64,000 bases of DNA, from the NCBI RefSeq assembly GCF_009755605.1, contig NZ_WPNZ01000004.1, forward strand, positions 124,001-188,000, in the 5' to 3' direction. Below, one piece after another: positions 1 to 28,300 of this stretch. Under the pieces are notes generated by a model. It saw nothing but the letters and a program-made list of their open reading frames with translations, had not been told where the DNA came from and did no database searches. The DNA is from Streptomyces typhae. GTDB taxonomy: Bacteria; Actinomycetota; Actinomycetes; Streptomycetales; Streptomycetaceae. Positions within the stretch are counted from its first letter, which is position 1. Every line of letters begins with the position of its first letter. The position numbers were made by a program, and so were the translations under genes.

Positions 1-3000
1 GACCGGGCCGACAACCGGCCCGTCAGGAGCACTCCGTCCGTGCCGCCCACCGTCACGCTCGCGCCCAGCAGCGGATGCTCCGCCGCGCCGAGCCCGATCG
101 CCCCGGCGTCGCCGGTCGCGGACAGCGTCTCGGGCCAGTAGCGCTGCCGCTGGAACGCGTACGTCGGAAGCTCCACACGGCGGGCGCCCCGCCCGGAGAA
201 GAACAGCTCCCAGTCGACGTGCACGCCGCGTGCGTGAATCTGACCCAGCGCCGTCGTGGCGGCCACCGTCTCGGGGCGGTCGGTGCGCAGTGCCGGTACG
301 AAGGCCGCGTCGGGCGCGGACTCCTGGCCGAGGGCGGACAGGGTGCCGCCGGGACCGATCTCCACGAACGTGCCGACGCCCTCGGCGGCCAGCGTGTTCA
401 CGGCGTCGGCGAACCGCACCGACTCGCGCACGTGGCGCACCCAGTACTCGGGGGACGCCAGCTCCTCGGCGGTCGCGCGGGCGCCGGTCAGCGTCGACAC
501 GATCGGGATGGCGGGAGCCTCGTACGAGACCCCTTCGAGAACCTGCCGGAAGTCGTCAAGCATCGGCTCCATCAGCGGCGAGTGGAACGCATGGCTCACC
601 TTGAGACGGGACACCTTGCGGCCCGCCGCACGCCACCGCTCCGCCACCACCTCCGCGTCAGCGGCAACACCCGAAATCACCGCAGAGGAGGGCCCGTTGA
701 CCGCCGCGATACCCACCGTCTCCGGCAGGTCGGCCGCCACCTCGTCCTCGGACGCCTGGATCGCGATCATCGCACCACCGGTAGGCAGCGCCTGCATCAG
801 CTCGCCACGCGCCGACACCACCTTCACCGCGTCGGCCAACGACCACACACCAGCCACGTGCGCCGCTGCCAGCTCACCGATCGAGTGACCGGCCAGCACA
901 TCCGGCCGGACTCCCCACGACTCAAGCAGACGGAACAGCGCCACCTCCACCGCGAACAACGCAGGCTGCGTCACCCCCGTCTCGTTCAGCGCGTCCGCGT
1001 CCTCACCGAACAGCACCTCCCGCACCCGCGGCTCGAACGCGTCCAGGACCGTGTCCAGCGCTTCGGCGAACACCGGGAAAAGGTCCGCCAGTTCACGGCC
1101 CATGCCGAGCCGCTGCGACCCCTGCCCCGAGAACAGGAAGCCCAATCTGCCCGGTTCGTCGGCGACTCCGGTGACCACAGTGCCGGTCTCCCGGCCTTCG
1201 GCCATCGCCGTCAGTGTGTCCAGGAACTCGGCGCGGTCGGTGGCCACGAGCACCGCGCGGTGGTCCAGCGCCGTACGTGTCGTCGCGAGCGAGTAACCGA
1301 TGTCGACGAGCGGCGTGTCCGCACCGACGACGGTCAGCAGCCGCTCCGCCTGCGCGCGCAGGGCGGTCGCGTCGGCAGCCGAGAGGGGCCACGGCACCGG
1401 GCCGCCGTCGCGCGCCGGCTCCGTGGGTGCCGGGGGCTCGCTCGGCTCCTCCAGGGGCGCCTGCTCGATGATGGTGTGCGCGTTGGTGCCGCTGAACCCG
1501 AACGACGACACACCTGCGCGCAGCGGCTCACCGGTCCGCGGCCACGGCTGGGGCTCCGCGAGGAGTTCCACGGCGCCCGCGGACCAGTCGACGTGCGGCG
1601 ACGGCTCGTCGACGTGCAGGGTGCGGGGCAGCACGCCGTGCCGCATCGACATGACCATCTTGATGATGCCCGCCACACCCGCGGCGGCCTGCGTGTGACC
1701 GATGTTCGACTTGATCGAGCCCAGCCACAGCGGCCGGTCGGCGGACCGGTCCTGACCGTAGGTCGCGAGCAGGGCCTGCGCCTCGATCGGGTCGCCGAGG
1801 GTGGTGCCCGTGCCGTGCGCCTCGACCGCGTCCACGTCGGAGGGTGCCAGGCCCGCGCTCGCAAGGGCCTGGCGGATCACCCGCTGCTGCGAGGGGCCGT
1901 TCGGCGCGGTCAGGCCGTTGGACGCGCCGTCCTGGTTGACCGCGGAGCCCCGTACGACAGCGAGGACCTGGTGGCCGTTGCGCCGGGCGTCGGAGAGGCG
2001 CTCCACGAACAGCATGCCGACACCTTCGCCCCAGCCGGTGCCGTCGGCCGCGGCGGCGAACGCCTTGCAGCGGCCGTCCTCCGCGAGGCCCCGCTGGCGG
2101 CTGAACTCGATGAAGGAGCCCGGCGTCGACATCACGGTGACACCACCGGCGAGGGCCAGCGAGCACTCGCCGGAACGCAGGGCCTGCACCGCCAGGTGGA
2201 GAGCCACGAGGGAGGACGAGCACGCCGTGTCCACGGTGACGGCGGGGCCTTCGAAGCCGAACGTGTACGACAGGCGGCCCGAGGCCACGCTGGCCGCGTT
2301 GCCGGTCGCCACGTAGCCGCCGACGTCCTCGGCCGCCCCGCCGAGGACCACTCCGTAGTCCTGCATGTTCGAGCCGACGAACACGCCGACGCGCTCGCCG
2401 CGCAGCGACGCCGGGTCGACTCCGGCGCGCTCGAACGCCTCCCAGGACGTCTCCAGGAGCAGCCGCTGCTGCGGGTCCATCGCGAGGGCCTCGCGGGGCG
2501 AGATCCCGAAGAACGCCGGGTCGAAGTCCGCAGCGCCGTAGAGGAAGGCACCCATGCGGCTGTAGCTGGTGCCCGAGGTGTCGGGGTCGGGGTCGTACAG
2601 CGACTCGACGTCCCAGCCGCGGTCGGCCGGGAAGTCCGAGACGGCGTCCCCGCCGGCCTGGAGGAAGTCCCACAGGTCCTCGGGGCTGGTGACGCCGCCG
2701 GGGAACCGGCACGCCATCGCCACGATCGCGATGGGCTCGTCGGCCGCGCCGGAGACGGCGGCCGGGGCCGCGGGGGTGGCCGCCGCGGCTCCGGACAGTT
2801 CCGTCCGCAGGTAGGCGGCGAGAACGGCGGCGTTGGGGTAGTCGAAGACCAGGGTCGCGGGCAGCGCGATGCCGGTGGCGTCGCGGAGCCGGGCGCGCAG
2901 TTCGACGGCCGTCAGCGAGTCGAAGCCGAGTTCCTTGAACGCGCGCGTCGGCGAGAACGCGTCACCGGAGACGTGTCCGAGGACGGCGGCGGCCTCGTAC

Positions 3001-6000
3001 CGTACGAGGTCGGTGAGCTGCCGTTCCTGCTCGGCCTCGTCGAGCCCGGCGAGGCGCCGCGCCAGGGCGGACGTGCCGCCGTCCGCCGACGCCGCGCCGA
3101 ACGCGGCACGGACGTCGGGCAGTTCGCCGAGAAGGGGGCTGGGCCGCTGCGCCATGAAGGTGCCCGCGAACCGGGTCCAGTCGACGTCGGCGACGACGAT
3201 GTTCTCGTGGCCGCGCTCCAGGGCCGTGGCCAGCCCGGCGAGGGCCAGGTCGGGCGGCATCGTCGCGAGGCCGCGGCGCCGCAGCTGCGCGGCGGCGTCC
3301 TGCCCGGAGTCGGCGACCATGCCGCCGCCGCCCCACGGGCCCCACGCGACGGCCGTGGCGGGCAGACCCGCCGCCCGGCGGTGCTCGGCGAGGGCGTCCA
3401 GGTAGGCGTTGGCGGCGGCGTACCCGCCTTGTCTGCCGCTGCCCCACACACCGGCGATGGACGAGAACAGCACGAACGCGTCCAGCGGTGTGTCGGCGAG
3501 GAGTTCGTGGAGGTTGCGGGCGCCGTCGACCTTGGCCGTCAGGACATCGGCGAACCCGGCCAGGTCCCCCGGGTCGAGATCGGCGAGGGCGGCCGTCCGC
3601 TCGATGCCCGCCGCGTGCACCACCGCGGTGAGGGGAAACTCGTCCGGCACCGACGCCAGGACGCCCGCGAGCGCGTCACGGTCGGCCGCGTCACAGGCCA
3701 CGACCGTGACCCGAGCAGCACCCAACTCCACCAGCTCAGCGCGCAGTTCCTCCGCACCCTCAGCCGCAGGCCCACGCCTACTGGTCAGGAGCAGGTGCTC
3801 GGCACCCCTCCCCACCAGCCACCGGGCGACATGCGCACCCAACGCACCGGTACCACCGGTCACCAGAACCGTGCCGCGCGGCGACCAGCCGGAAGCGGAC
3901 GCCCCACCCAGCGGTGCGGGCACCAGCCTGCGGCCCAGGATCCGGTTGCCCCGCAGGGCGACCTGGTCCTCGCCGTTCGTCCCGGCGAGGACGGAGGCCA
4001 GGAGGTCACCGGCCCTGTCGTCGCGCGCCTCCGCCAGGTCGACGAGACCACCCCAGCGACCCGGCTGCTCCAGCGCCGCGACCCGGCCAAGACCCCACAG
4101 CATCCCCTGCTCGAACCCGGCCACCACATCGCCCGAGCCCACCGACACCGCACCCGACGTCAGGCACCACAACGGCACCTCCACGTCACCAAGACCCTGC
4201 AAGAGCGCAACCGTCGCCGCGACACCGGCGGATACGGTTCCCTCGCCCGGGGCGGCGAACCCGAGGAGCGAGACCACACCGCGCAGAGCCGACAGGTCGG
4301 TCAACTCCGCAGCCCAGTCGGCCGCTTCGACGTCCACGTGCAGGACGCGCACCTCGTCCGCGCCGTTCCGTGCCAGCGACTCCCGCACCCACGCGGCGCG
4401 GTCCTCACCGGTCGGCGCGACGATCAGCCACGTACCGTCGAGACGCCTGTTCCCGGCGGTCATCTGCCGCCACTCGACGCGGTACCGCCAGTCCTCCACG
4501 GCGGTGCGGCCCTGCTGCTCCTTGCGCCACGCGGAGAGGCGGGGCAGCACCGTGCTCAGCGGGTCGTCGGACGACACCTCCAGGGTGGCGGCCAGGTCGG
4601 CGATGTCGCCGTCCTCGACGGCACCCCAGAACCGGGCCTCGACCGGGGACATCCGCTCGACGCCCATGCTGACGGCGGCGGCGTCCAGCCAGTAGCGCAC
4701 CCGCTGGAACGGGTACGTCGGCAGGTCCACCCGCCGCGCCCCGCTGCCGGCGAAGTAGGCGTTCCAGTCGACCGGCACGCCCCGCGCGTGCAGCGTGGCG
4801 ACCGTGGTGACGAGGGCGTTCTCCTCGGGCCTGTCGCCGCGCAGCGCGGGCAGGAAGACGGCGTCGGGCGCGCTTCCCGGGCCGAGGGCGGACAGCGTCC
4901 CACCCGGCCCGACCTCGACGAACGTCCCCACACCTTCGGCGATCAACGTGTTCACGGCGTCGGCGAACCGCACCGACTCGCGCACGTGCCGCACCCAGTA
5001 CTCCGGCGACGAGAGTTCCTCCGTGGAGGCCGTCCGACCCGTCAGCGTCGACACGATCGGGACGGCGGGAGCCTCGTACGAGACCTCTTCGAGGACCTGC
5101 CGGAAGTCGTCCAGCATCGGGTCCATCAGCGGCGAGTGGAACGCATGGCTCACCTTCAGGCGGGACACCTTGCGGCCCGCCCCGCGCCAGCGCTCCGCCA
5201 CCGCCTCCGCGTCAGCGGCGACACCCGAAATCACCACGGAATCAGGCCCGTTGACCGCCGCGATGCCCACCGTCTCCGGCAGATCGGCCGCCACCTCGTC
5301 CTCGGACGCCTGAATCGCGACCATCGCACCCCCGGCGGGCAGCGCCTGCATCAGCGCACCCCGCGCCGACACCACCTTCACCGCGTCCGCGAGGGACCAC
5401 ACACCGGCGACGTGCGCGGCGGCCAGCTCACCGATCGAGTGACCGGCCAGCATGGCGGGCCGGATGCCCCACGACTCCAGGAGCCGGAACAGCGCCACCT
5501 CCACCGCGAACAACGCGGGCTGCGTCACCCCCGTCTCGTTCAACGCGTCCGCGTCCTCACCGAACACGGTCTCCCGTACTCGCGGATCGAACGCGTCCAG
5601 GACGAGATCCAGGGCATCGGCGAACACCGGGAAACGGTCCGCCAGTTCACGGCCCATGCCGAGCCGCTGCGACCCCTGACCCGAGAACAGGAAGCCCAGC
5701 AGCCCGGTGGTGGCGGTGGCCGTGACGAGGCCCGCTGTCTGCCTGCCCTCCGCCAGTGCGGTCAGGGCGGTCAGCCGGGTCCCGGGGTCGTCCGTGACGA
5801 CGACCGCGCGGTGTTCGTGAGCCGACCGCGTCGTGGCGAGGGAGAAGCCGACGTCCACGGGGTGCAGGCCGGTCGCGCCGGAGCGCAGCCGTTCGGCCTG
5901 GTGCCGCAGGGCCTCCTCGGTCCGCGCAGACAGGACCCACGGCACCTGACCGCCCGGCGCGGGCTCCGGGGCGGGCTCCTGCTCCTCGGCTGCCGGGGCC

Positions 6001-7376
6001 TGCTCGATGATGGTGTGGGCGTTCGTGCCGCTCACGCCGAACGACGACACACCGGCCCGCCACGGGCGGCCCGTCTCCGGCCACGGCCGGGTCTCCGTGA
6101 GGAGTTCCACGGCGCCCGCCGACCAGTCGACGTGCGACGAGGGCTCGGTGACGTGCAGGGTCTTGGGGAGGACGCCGTGCCGCATCGCCATGACCATCTT
6201 GATGACACCGGCGACACCGGCGGCGGCCTGGGTGTGACCGATGTTGGACTTGATCGAGCCGAGCCACAGGGGCCGGTCGGCAGGGCGGTCCTGCCCGTAG
6301 GTGGCGAGCAGGGCCTGGGCCTCGATGGGGTCGCCCAGCTTGGTGCCGGTGCCGTGGGCCTCCATCGCGTCGACGTCGGACGGCGTCAGGCCGGCACCGG
6401 CGAGGGCCTGCCGGATGACGCGCTGCTGGGAAGGACCGTTGGGGGCGGTCAGGCCGTTGGACGCGCCGTCCTGATTCACGGCGGAGCCCCGTACGACCGC
6501 GAGGATCTGGTGGCCGTTGCGCTCGGCGTCCGACAACCGCTCGACGAGGAGCATGCCGACGCCCTCGCCCCAGCCCGTGCCGTCGGCGCTGTCCGAGAAC
6601 GCCTTGCAGCGGCCGTCCTCCGCGAGGCCGCGCTGACGGCTGAACTCGATGAACGAGCCCGGCGTCGACATGACCGTCACGCCGCCGACGAGCGCCAGCT
6701 CGCACTCGCCCTTGTGCAGGGCCTGCACGGCCAGGTGCAGGGCGACCAGGGACGACGAGCACGCCGTGTCGACGGTGACGGCGGGCCCTTCGAGACCGAA
6801 CGTGTACGACAGACGGCCGGAGATGACGCTCGCGGAGATGCCGGTGCCCGCGAAGCCCGCGACCTCTTCCTGCGCGGCCATCAACAGTGCCGCGTAGTCC
6901 TGGCCGTTGGTGCCGACGAACACACCCGACCGGCTGCCGCGCAGCGACGCCGGGTCGATCCCGGCCCGCTCGAACACCTCCCAGGACGTTTCGAGGAGCA
7001 GCCGCTGCTGGGGGTCCATCGCCGCCGCCTCGCGCGGCGAGATACCGAAGAACTCCGAGTCGAACTGCGGCGCCTCGTAGAGGAACCCGCCCTCGCGGGC
7101 GTAGGTCGTACCGGAGTGGTCGGGGTCCGCGTCGTACAGCGACTCCAGGTCCCAGCCGCGGTCGGCGGGGAACCCGGACACCGCGTCGGCACCGGACTCG
7201 ACAAGGCGCCACAGGTCTTCGGGCGACGCGACCCCACCCGGGAAGCGGCAGCTCATGCCGACGATCGCGATCGGCTCGCTGTCCTTCTCCTCGACCTCGC
7301 GGAGCCGTTGCTTGGCCTGCCGCAGGTCGGCGGTCAGCCGCTTCAAGTAGTCGAGGACCTTGTCGTCGTTCGACAT
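1..7376 (-). CDS. Modular type I polyketide synthase, third subunit (modules 6 and 7; 3' end beyond window)
   Basis: Extends a polyketide chain in the cytoplasm. ATG at 7376 begins a charged N-terminal docking coiled coil (residues ~1-35). Module 6: KS ~38-460 with active Cys in TACSSS at ~206; AT ~560-860 with GHSIGE and HAFH, the malonyl-CoA signature; KR ~1173-1363, without the LDD motif but with Trp in GVWGS (A-type, L-hydroxyl expected) and intact Ser/Tyr/Asn; ACP with DSL at ~1487. Module 7: KS ~1548-1970 (Cys ~1719), malonyl-type AT, then the first residues of a DH (EHPLLGA) at the window edge. Follows the second subunit after 148 bp. Its modules are near-identical in DNA to modules 3 and 4. 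Domain calls are firm; the number and content of later modules cannot be seen. Confidence 0.95.
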   Translation of the reverse strand, partial: MSNDDKVLDYLKRLTADLRQAKQRLREVEEKDSEPIAIVGMSCRFPGGVASPEDLWRLVESGADAVSGFPADRGWDLESLYDADPDHSGTTYAREGGFLYEAPQFDSEFFGISPREAAAMDPQQRLLLETSWEVFERAGIDPASLRGSRSGVFVGTNGQDYAALLMAAQEEVAGFAGTGISASVISGRLSYTFGLEGPAVTVDTACSSSLVALHLAVQALHKGECELALVGGVTVMSTPGSFIEFSRQRGLAEDGRCKAFSDSADGTGWGEGVGMLLVERLSDAERNGHQILAVVRGSAVNQDGASNGLTAPNGPSQQRVIRQALAGAGLTPSDVDAMEAHGTGTKLGDPIEAQALLATYGQDRPADRPLWLGSIKSNIGHTQAAAGVAGVIKMVMAMRHGVLPKTLHVTEPSSHVDWSAGAVELLTETRPWPETGRPWRAGVSSFGVSGTNAHTIIEQAPAAEEQEPAPEPAPGGQVPWVLSARTEEALRHQAERLRSGATGLHPVDVGFSLATTRSAHEHRAVVVTDDPGTRLTALTALAEGRQTAGLVTATATTGLLGFLFSGQGSQRLGMGRELADRFPVFADALDLVLDAFDPRVRETVFGEDADALNETGVTQPALFAVEVALFRLLESWGIRPAMLAGHSIGELAAAHVAGVWSLADAVKVVSARGALMQALPAGGAMVAIQASEDEVAADLPETVGIAAVNGPDSVVISGVAADAEAVAERWRGAGRKVSRLKVSHAFHSPLMDPMLDDFRQVLEEVSYEAPAVPIVSTLTGRTASTEELSSPEYWVRHVRESVRFADAVNTLIAEGVGTFVEVGPGGTLSALGPGSAPDAVFLPALRGDRPEENALVTTVATLHARGVPVDWNAYFAGSGARRVDLPTYPFQRVRYWLDAAAVSMGVERMSPVEARFWGAVEDGDIADLAATLEVSSDDPLSTVLPRLSAWRKEQQGRTAVEDWRYRVEWRQMTAGNRRLDGTWLIVAPTGEDRAAWVRESLARNGADEVRVLHVDVEAADWAAELTDLSALRGVVSLLGFAAPGEGTVSAGVAATVALLQGLGDVEVPLWCLTSGAVSVGSGDVVAGFEQGMLWGLGRVAALEQPGRWGGLVDLAEARDDRAGDLLASVLAGTNGEDQVALRGNRILGRRLVPAPLGGASASGWSPRGTVLVTGGTGALGAHVARWLVGRGAEHLLLTSRRGPAAEGAEELRAELVELGAARVTVVACDAADRDALAGVLASVPDEFPLTAVVHAAGIERTAALADLDPGDLAGFADVLTAKVDGARNLHELLADTPLDAFVLFSSIAGVWGSGRQGGYAAANAYLDALAEHRRAAGLPATAVAWGPWGGGGMVADSGQDAAAQLRRRGLATMPPDLALAGLATALERGHENIVVADVDWTRFAGTFMAQRPSPLLGELPDVRAAFGAASADGGTSALARRLAGLDEAEQERQLTDLVRYEAAAVLGHVSGDAFSPTRAFKELGFDSLTAVELRARLRDATGIALPATLVFDYPNAAVLAAYLRTELSGAAAATPAAPAAVSGAADEPIAIVAMACRFPGGVTSPEDLWDFLQAGGDAVSDFPADRGWDVESLYDPDPDTSGTSYSRMGAFLYGAADFDPAFFGISPREALAMDPQQRLLLETSWEAFERAGVDPASLRGERVGVFVGSNMQDYGVVLGGAAEDVGGYVATGNAASVASGRLSYTFGFEGPAVTVDTACSSSLVALHLAVQALRSGECSLALAGGVTVMSTPGSFIEFSRQRGLAEDGRCKAFAAAADGTGWGEGVGMLFVERLSDARRNGHQVLAVVRGSAVNQDGASNGLTAPNGPSQQRVIRQALASAGLAPSDVDAVEAHGTGTTLGDPIEAQALLATYGQDRSADRPLWLGSIKSNIGHTQAAAGVAGIIKMVMSMRHGVLPRTLHVDEPSPHVDWSAGAVELLAEPQPWPRTGEPLRAGVSSFGFSGTNAHTIIEQAPLEEPSEPPAPTEPARDGGPVPWPLSAADATALRAQAERLLTVVGADTPLVDIGYSLATTRTALDHRAVLVATDRAEFLDTLTAMAEGRETGTVVTGVADEPGRLGFLFSGQGSQRLGMGRELADLFPVFAEALDTVLDAFEPRVREVLFGEDADALNETGVTQPALFAVEVALFRLLESWGVRPDVLAGHSIGELAAAHVAGVWSLADAVKVVSARGELMQALPTGGAMIAIQASEDEVAADLPETVGIAAVNGPSSAVISGVAADAEVVAERWRAAGRKVSRLKVSHAFHSPLMEPMLDDFRQVLEGVSYEAPAIPIVSTLTGARATAEELASPEYWVRHVRESVRFADAVNTLAAEGVGTFVEIGPGGTLSALGQESAPDAAFVPALRTDRPETVAATTALGQIHARGVHVDWELFFSGRGARRVELPTYAFQRQRYWPETLSATGDAGAIGLGAAEHPLLGASVTVGGTDGVLLTGRLSAR

Positions 7377-7401
7377 GTGCTTGCTACCCCTTTGGGTGAG
7401 A

Positions 7402-7520
7402 GTCCGTGCCCGCTGTGGTGAGAGTCCGTACCGGCTTGTCCGGTCGGTTTCAGTCCGTACCGGTGCGTCCGGTCGGTTTCGTCCGTACCGGTGTGTCCGG
7501 TCGATGGCAGTCCGTACTGG
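7402..7520. repeat. Five degenerate 28-29 bp tandem repeats between PKS genes
   Basis: The core GTCCGTACCGG recurs with starts at 7402, 7424, 7453, 7481 and 7510 (first copy GTCCGTGCCC, last GTCCGTACTGG). The spacing is 22, 29, 28 and 29 bp, with a GTCCGGTCGGTTTC-like filler. It occupies almost the whole gap between the second PKS stop and the third PKS start, so it sits in the leader of the third subunit. Role unknown. Confidence 0.85.
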
Positions 7521-7524
7521 TTGG

Positions 7525-22251
<14,727 letters not shown>

Positions 22252-22304
22252 CTGGCGTGTGCTCCTTACGGCGGGGCGGGCGAGATCGTTGCGGTCCGAC
22301 CCGG

Positions 22305-25300
22305 TCACGAGGTCTCGAGTTCGTTGTCGAGGTAGCCGAAGAGTTCGTCGTCGGTGGCCGCGGAGAGGTCGTCGGACCCGGCGTCGTCGGCGGCGTCGTC
22401 GGCGCGTGCGTCGCTCCACCGGGCGAGCAGGGCCCGCAGCCGGAGGTCGACCTTGGTGGCGGTGCCGTCGTCGGTGAGGGCGAGCAGCGTGCTCTCCAGC
22501 CGGTCCAGTTGGTCCAGTACGCCGGTCTCCGCCTCGGGCTCGGCGCTCGGGAGCAGCGTCAGGACGTGCCGGGTGATCGCCGCCGCCGACGGGTGGTCGA
22601 ACACCAGCGTCGAGGGCAGCCGCAGGCCGGTGGCCGCGGTGAGGCGGTTGCGCAGCTCCACGGAGGTCAGCGAGTCGAAGCCGAGGTCCTGGAGGGCGCG
22701 GCCGGGGTCGACCTGGGTGCCCGCGGAGTGGCCGAGGACCGCGGCGACCTGCGCGCAGACCAGGTCGAGGACCGTCTGCTCGCGGTCCGCCGCGGACTGC
22801 GCCGCGACGGTGTCGGTGAAGGTCGCGCCCACGGCGGCGGGCGCCGCCGTGACGCGGCGGGCGGGTGCGCGGACCAGGCCCCGCAGCGTCGGGGGCAGCG
22901 TCCCGTCCGCCGCCTGGCCGCGCAGCGTCGCGGTGTCGAGGAGGACCGGCACGAGTGCGGCGCGGTCGTCCCGTGTCGCGGCGTCGAGCAGCGCGAGGGC
23001 GGTGTCGGTGGGCAGTTCGAGGATGCCGGAGCGGCCGAGCCGGGCCCGGTCGTCGGCGGCGAGGCCCGCCGTCATGCCGCTCGCCGCCGCCCACATGCCC
23101 CACGCCAGGGAGACGCCGGGCAGACCGAGGGCGTGGCGGCGCCGGACGAGTGCGTCCAGTGCCGCGTTGGCCGCCGCGTAGCTCGCCTGGCCCGCGCTGC
23201 CGAGTATCCCGGCCGCCGAGGAGAAGACGACGAACGCGGACAGGTCGGCGTCCCGGGTCAGCTCGTCCAGGTGCAGCAGGCCGTCGACCTTCGGGCCGAG
23301 GACGCGGTCCACCCGCTCGGGCGTGAGCGCGTCGAGGACCCCGTCGTCGACGACGCCCGCCGCGTGCACGACGGCGCCGAGCGGCCGGTCGAGGGAGGCG
23401 AGGAGCGCGGCGAGCGCGGCACGGTCGGACACGTCGCAGGCCGCGACGGTCACCTCGGCGCCGAGGGCCGCAAGGTCGTCGCGCAACTCCCGCGCGCCGT
23501 CGGTCGCGAGACCCTTGCGTCCGGTGAGGACGAGGTTGCGGGCACCGCGTTCGGTGACGAGGTGCCGGGCCACCAGGGCGCCGAGCGTGCCGAGGCCGCC
23601 GGTGACCAGGACCGTGCGGTCCGGGTCGAGCGGGGCGGGCACCGTCAGGACGACCTTGCCCGCGTGCCGGCCCTCACTGAGGTGGCGGAACGCCTCGGGT
23701 GCGCGGCGGACGTCCCAGACACGCACCGGCAGGGGGCTGAGGGCGCCCGCCGCGAACAGCTCCAGCACCTCGGCCAGCATGTCCTGGAAGCGGTCGGGGT
23801 CCGGCTGCGTCTGGTCGAACGTGGCGTACTTGACGCCGGGCGGCAGGTCGTCGGGCTCGGGGACGTCGGCCTTGCCCAGCTCGATGAACCGGCCGCCGTC
23901 GGGCAGCAGTTCCAGGGAGGCCCGCACGAACTCCCGCAGCTCCGGGGAGTCCTCGGAGGGCTCCCGCGAGGCGCCCACCAGCTCCCGTACCAGCGAGTTG
24001 AGGACGACCTTCACGCCGCGCCCGCCGGTCTCGGCGGCGAACCGTGCCGCGAAGCCGGTGTCGAGCGAGGACGCCAGGTGCGTGTCGGGCACGCCCGCCG
24101 CGCGTACGGCGTCCTGGTCGGCGGGGCTCGCCGTCGCGTACACCTCCGCGCCCCAGTGGCGGGCGAGCCGCACGGCCGCGAGGCCGACGTCGCCCGCCGC
24201 GTCGTGCACGAGCACGGCCTCGCCGGGGCGCAGGTCCGCCAGGTCGTGCAGGGCGTAGTAGGCCGTGAGGAACGCGAGCGGCACGGACGCGGCGTGGGCG
24301 AAGGACCAGCCGGCGGGCACCGGGGCGAGGAGCTTGCGGTCGGCGACCGCGAGCGGCCCGAAGCCCTTGGCGGCCATGCCGAGGACGCGGTCGCCGACGG
24401 CGAGGTCGGTCACCGCCGCGCCGACCTCCGTCACGACGCCCGCGACCTCGGTCACCACGCCGTCGGGTTCGCTGCCCGGCCCGCCCTCGCCGTGGTGGGT
24501 GCCGAGGGCGACGAGGACGTCCCGGTAGTCGAGGCCGGCGGCCCGTACGGCGACCCGCACCTGGCCCGGCGCGAGGGGCGCCTCGGCCTCGGGGTGCGGC
24601 ACCAGGGCGAGGCCGTCCAGGGAGCCACGGGAGCCGCGGGCCGGGACGTCGAGGCGCCAGGGGCCCTCGGCGGGCGGTGCGAGCAGGTGGTCGGCGGTGG
24701 CGCGGGCGAGCCTCGGCGCGGTGACCGCTCCCGCCCGCACCGCGGACTGGGGTTCACCGGAGGCCAGCGCGGCCCGTACGGCGAGGGCGGACTCCGCGGC
24801 GCCGTCGAGGTCGATCAGCGCGAACCGGCCGGGGTTCTCGGTCTGGGCCGAGCGCACGAGCCCCCACACGGCGGCCTGCGCCGGGTCGGGCGTCCCGGTG
24901 GCGACGGCGCCACGGGTGACGAACACCAGGCGCGTCCCGGCCGTCCGCTCGTCGGCGAGCCAGCCCTTGGCGAGGGCGAGCGCCCAGGACAGGGCGTCGC
25001 GCACTGCCTGCGCGTCCGCGCCGACCGCACCGTCCGTGTCGTATGTGTCGTGCGTGGAGTACGTGTCGTCCGTGCCTGCCGCATCGTCCGTGCCTGCCGC
25101 GTCGTACGTGCCTGCCGGGCGAGGGCAGAGGGCGAGCAGGTCGGTGACGCCGTCCAGGGCGCCGAATCCGGACACGACCGGTACGTCGGAGCCGAGGTCG
25201 GCCGCGAGAGCGCCGAGGCCGTCCGCGTGGCCACCGGAACCGTCCGCGTGGCCACCGGAACCGTCCGCGTGATCACCGGAACCGTCCGCGCCGAGTACGG

Positions 25301-28300
25301 CGAGCGCGACCTGCCGCTCCTCCGCGGACCCGGCGGCGGGCTCCCACTCCAGCGAGAACAGGGCGTCGGCGGTCCCTGGCGCGGCCCTGCGGAGGTCCAC
25401 CGGCCGCATCACGAGGGACTCGACCGTGGCGACGGGCCTGCCCGCCGGGTCCGCGACGGCCAGCGACATCTCGTCCTGCCCCGTCGGCGTCCAGCGCACC
25501 CGCAGCGTCGAGGCGCCGACGGCGTGCAGCCGCACCCCGGTGAAGCTGAACGGCAGCCGGGGGCCGCCGCCGCTCTCGTCGAGGGCGCGCAGGACCGGCG
25601 CGTGCAGGGAGGCGTCGAGCAGCGCGGGATGCACGCTGAAGCCCTCGCCGCCGGTGCCCTCGGGCAGGGACACCTCGACGTACACGTCGGAGCCGAGGCT
25701 CCAGGCCGCGCGCACCGCGCGGAACACCGGCCCGTAGCCGTAGCCGAGTTCGACGAGGCGGTCGTAGATGCCGTCGGCGTCCATCGGGGCCGCACCCCGG
25801 GGCGGCCACTCGGACAGCTCGGTCGCCGGGGCCTCGCCCGTCGTGAGGGTGCCCGTCGCGTGCTCCGTCCACGGCGCGTCCCGGTCGGCGTCGTCGGCGC
25901 GCGAGTGCACGCGGACGCTCCGCCTGCCGCTCGCCGTGCCCGCGGCGTCCTCGGTGGCCGCGCCGACCGTGACGCGCAGGTCGCGGCCCCCGCGCTCGGG
26001 CAGGACGAGCGGTGCGTGCAGGGTCAGTTCCTCGACCGTGTCGAGCCCGCAGTGTCCTGCGGCGTGCAGGGCGAGGTCGAGGAAGCCGGTGCCGGGGAAC
26101 AGGACCCGGTCGCCGACGCCGTGGTCGGCGAGCCAGGGCTGGGTCCGCGTGGAGAGCCTGCCGGTGAAGACGACCCCGTCGGAGTCGGGCAGCGCGACCG
26201 CGGCGCGCAGCAGCGGGTGGTCGCCCGTGGCGACACCGAGGGCCGCCGTCGCGCCGTCGCCCGCGGGGGCGACGGCCGCGGTCAGCCAGTACCGCTCGTG
26301 CTGGAACGCGTAGGTGGGCAGGTCCACGTGGGTGCCGTGGGCGCCGAGGGCGGCCGCGAGGTCGAGGTCGGCGCCCCGCACGTACAGGTGGGCGGCGGCG
26401 AGGGCCAGCGTGTCGGGTTCGGGGCGGTCGGAGCGCAGCGTGGGCACGAACACGGCGCCGGGGGCACTGTCCTGGCCCATCGCGGTGAGCACGCTGCCGG
26501 GTCCGACCTCCACCATCGTCGTGACGCCCTGCGCGACGAGCGTGGTGACGCCGTCGGCGAACCGTACGGGCCTGCGCACGTGCTGGACCCAGTGGTCCGG
26601 CGCGGCGAGTTCCCCGGCGTCGACCCGCTCGCCGGTCAGGGTGGACACGATCGGCAGGGTCGGCGGGTGGGCGGTGGCGGCCTCGACGACGCGGCGGAAC
26701 TCCGCGAGCATCGGTTCCATCAGCGGCGAGTGGAAGGCGTGGCTGACCCGCAGCCGGGTCACCTTGCGGCCCTGCGCCTTCAGGCGGTCGGCGAGCTGCA
26801 TCACCTCGTGCTCGCGGCCGGAGAGCACCAGCGAGTCGGGGCCGTTGATGGCGGCGATGCCGACGTGCTCGGTGCACTGCGGTGCGATCTCGTCCTCGGT
26901 GGCGCGCACCGCGACCATGACGCCACCCGCGGGCAGTGCCTGCATGAGCGCGCCGCGGGCGGCGACGATCGCGCCGGCGTCGGCCAGTGAGAAGACGCCC
27001 GCGACATGCGCGGCGGCCAGCTCGCCGATCGAGTGGCCCGCGAGGGCGTCGGGCCGCATGCCCCAGGACTCCCACAGCCGGTAGAGGGCGACCTCGACGG
27101 CGAACAGGGCGGGCTGGGCGTACTCGGTGCGGTCCAGGACGGCCTGGTCGTCGCCGAAGACGATGTCGCGCAGCGGCACGTCGAGGTGCGGGTCGAGGTG
27201 GGCGAACGCCTCGTCGAGGGCGTCGGCGAACACGGGGTGTGCCGCGTACAGGTCGCGGCCCATGCCGACGCGCTGGGAGCCCTGTCCGGAGAACAGCACG
27301 GCGAGCCTGCCGCCGTCGGGGGCGCCGCGGACGACGGCCGCGTCGTCGGTGCCCGCGGCGAGGGCGTCGAGTCCCGCGCGCAGGGCGGGCGTGCCGGTGC
27401 CGAGGACGACCGCGCGGTGGTCGAGCGCGGCCCGGCCGGTGGCGAGGGTCGCGGCGACGTCCGCCGGGTCGAGGTCCGGGCGCGCGTCGACGGTGGCGGC
27501 GAGACGGGCGGCCTGCTCGCGCAGCGCGGCGGTGTCGCGGGCGGACAGCGCCCAGGCGAGGGTGCGGCCGACGGGCTCGGCGGCGGGAGCGGCGGAAACG
27601 GCGGGGTCCTGCCCGGGGGCGGGTTCGGTCTTTTCGAGGATGTCGGCCTGTTCGAGGTTGTCGGCCTGTTCGAGGATGACGTGGCCGTTGGTGCCGCTGA
27701 CGCCGAACGCGGAGACGGCGGCGCGCCGCGGGCGGCCCGCGTCGGGCCACGGCCGCTGCTCGGGGAGGAGTTCGACGGCGCCGGTCGTCCAGTCCACGTG
27801 CTCGGAGGGGCGGTCGAGGTGGAGGGTGCGCGGGAGCACGCCGTGGCGCATCGCCTGCACCATCTTGATGACGCCCGCGATGCCCGAAGCGGCCTGGGTG
27901 TGGCCGATGTTGGACTTCAGGGCGCCGAGGAGCAGCGGCCGGTCGGCGGGGCGGCCCTGGCCGTAGGTGGCGAGGAGTGCCTGCGCCTCGATGGGGTCGC
28001 CGAGGCGGGTGCCGGTGCCGTGGCCCTCGACGGCGTCCACGTCGCCGGTGGAGAGGCCCGCGTTGGCGAGGGCGGCCTGGATGACGCGCTGCTGCGCGGG
28101 TCCGCTGGGCGCGGACAGGCCGTTGGAGGCGCCGTCCTGGTTGGTGGCGGAGCCCCGGACGACGGCGAGCACCTCGTGGCCGTTGGCCCGTGCGTCGGAG
28201 AGCCGTTCGAGGAGGATCAGGCCGGCGCCCTCGCCCCAGCCGACGCCGTCGGCGGCGTCCGCGAAGGGCTTGCAGCGGCCGTCGGGGGCGAGGCCGCCCT

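Noticed and set aside
75..7421. A 2448-codon open frame on the plus strand
   Set aside because: It is the antisense image of the third PKS subunit; the minus-strand reading gives clear KS, AT, KR and ACP motifs and the plus-strand reading none.
22252..23103. Starting the second PKS subunit at 23103, where the frame first opens
   Set aside because: It would overlap the first subunit by about 800 bp; the docking-helix start at 22251 with AAGGAG is clear.
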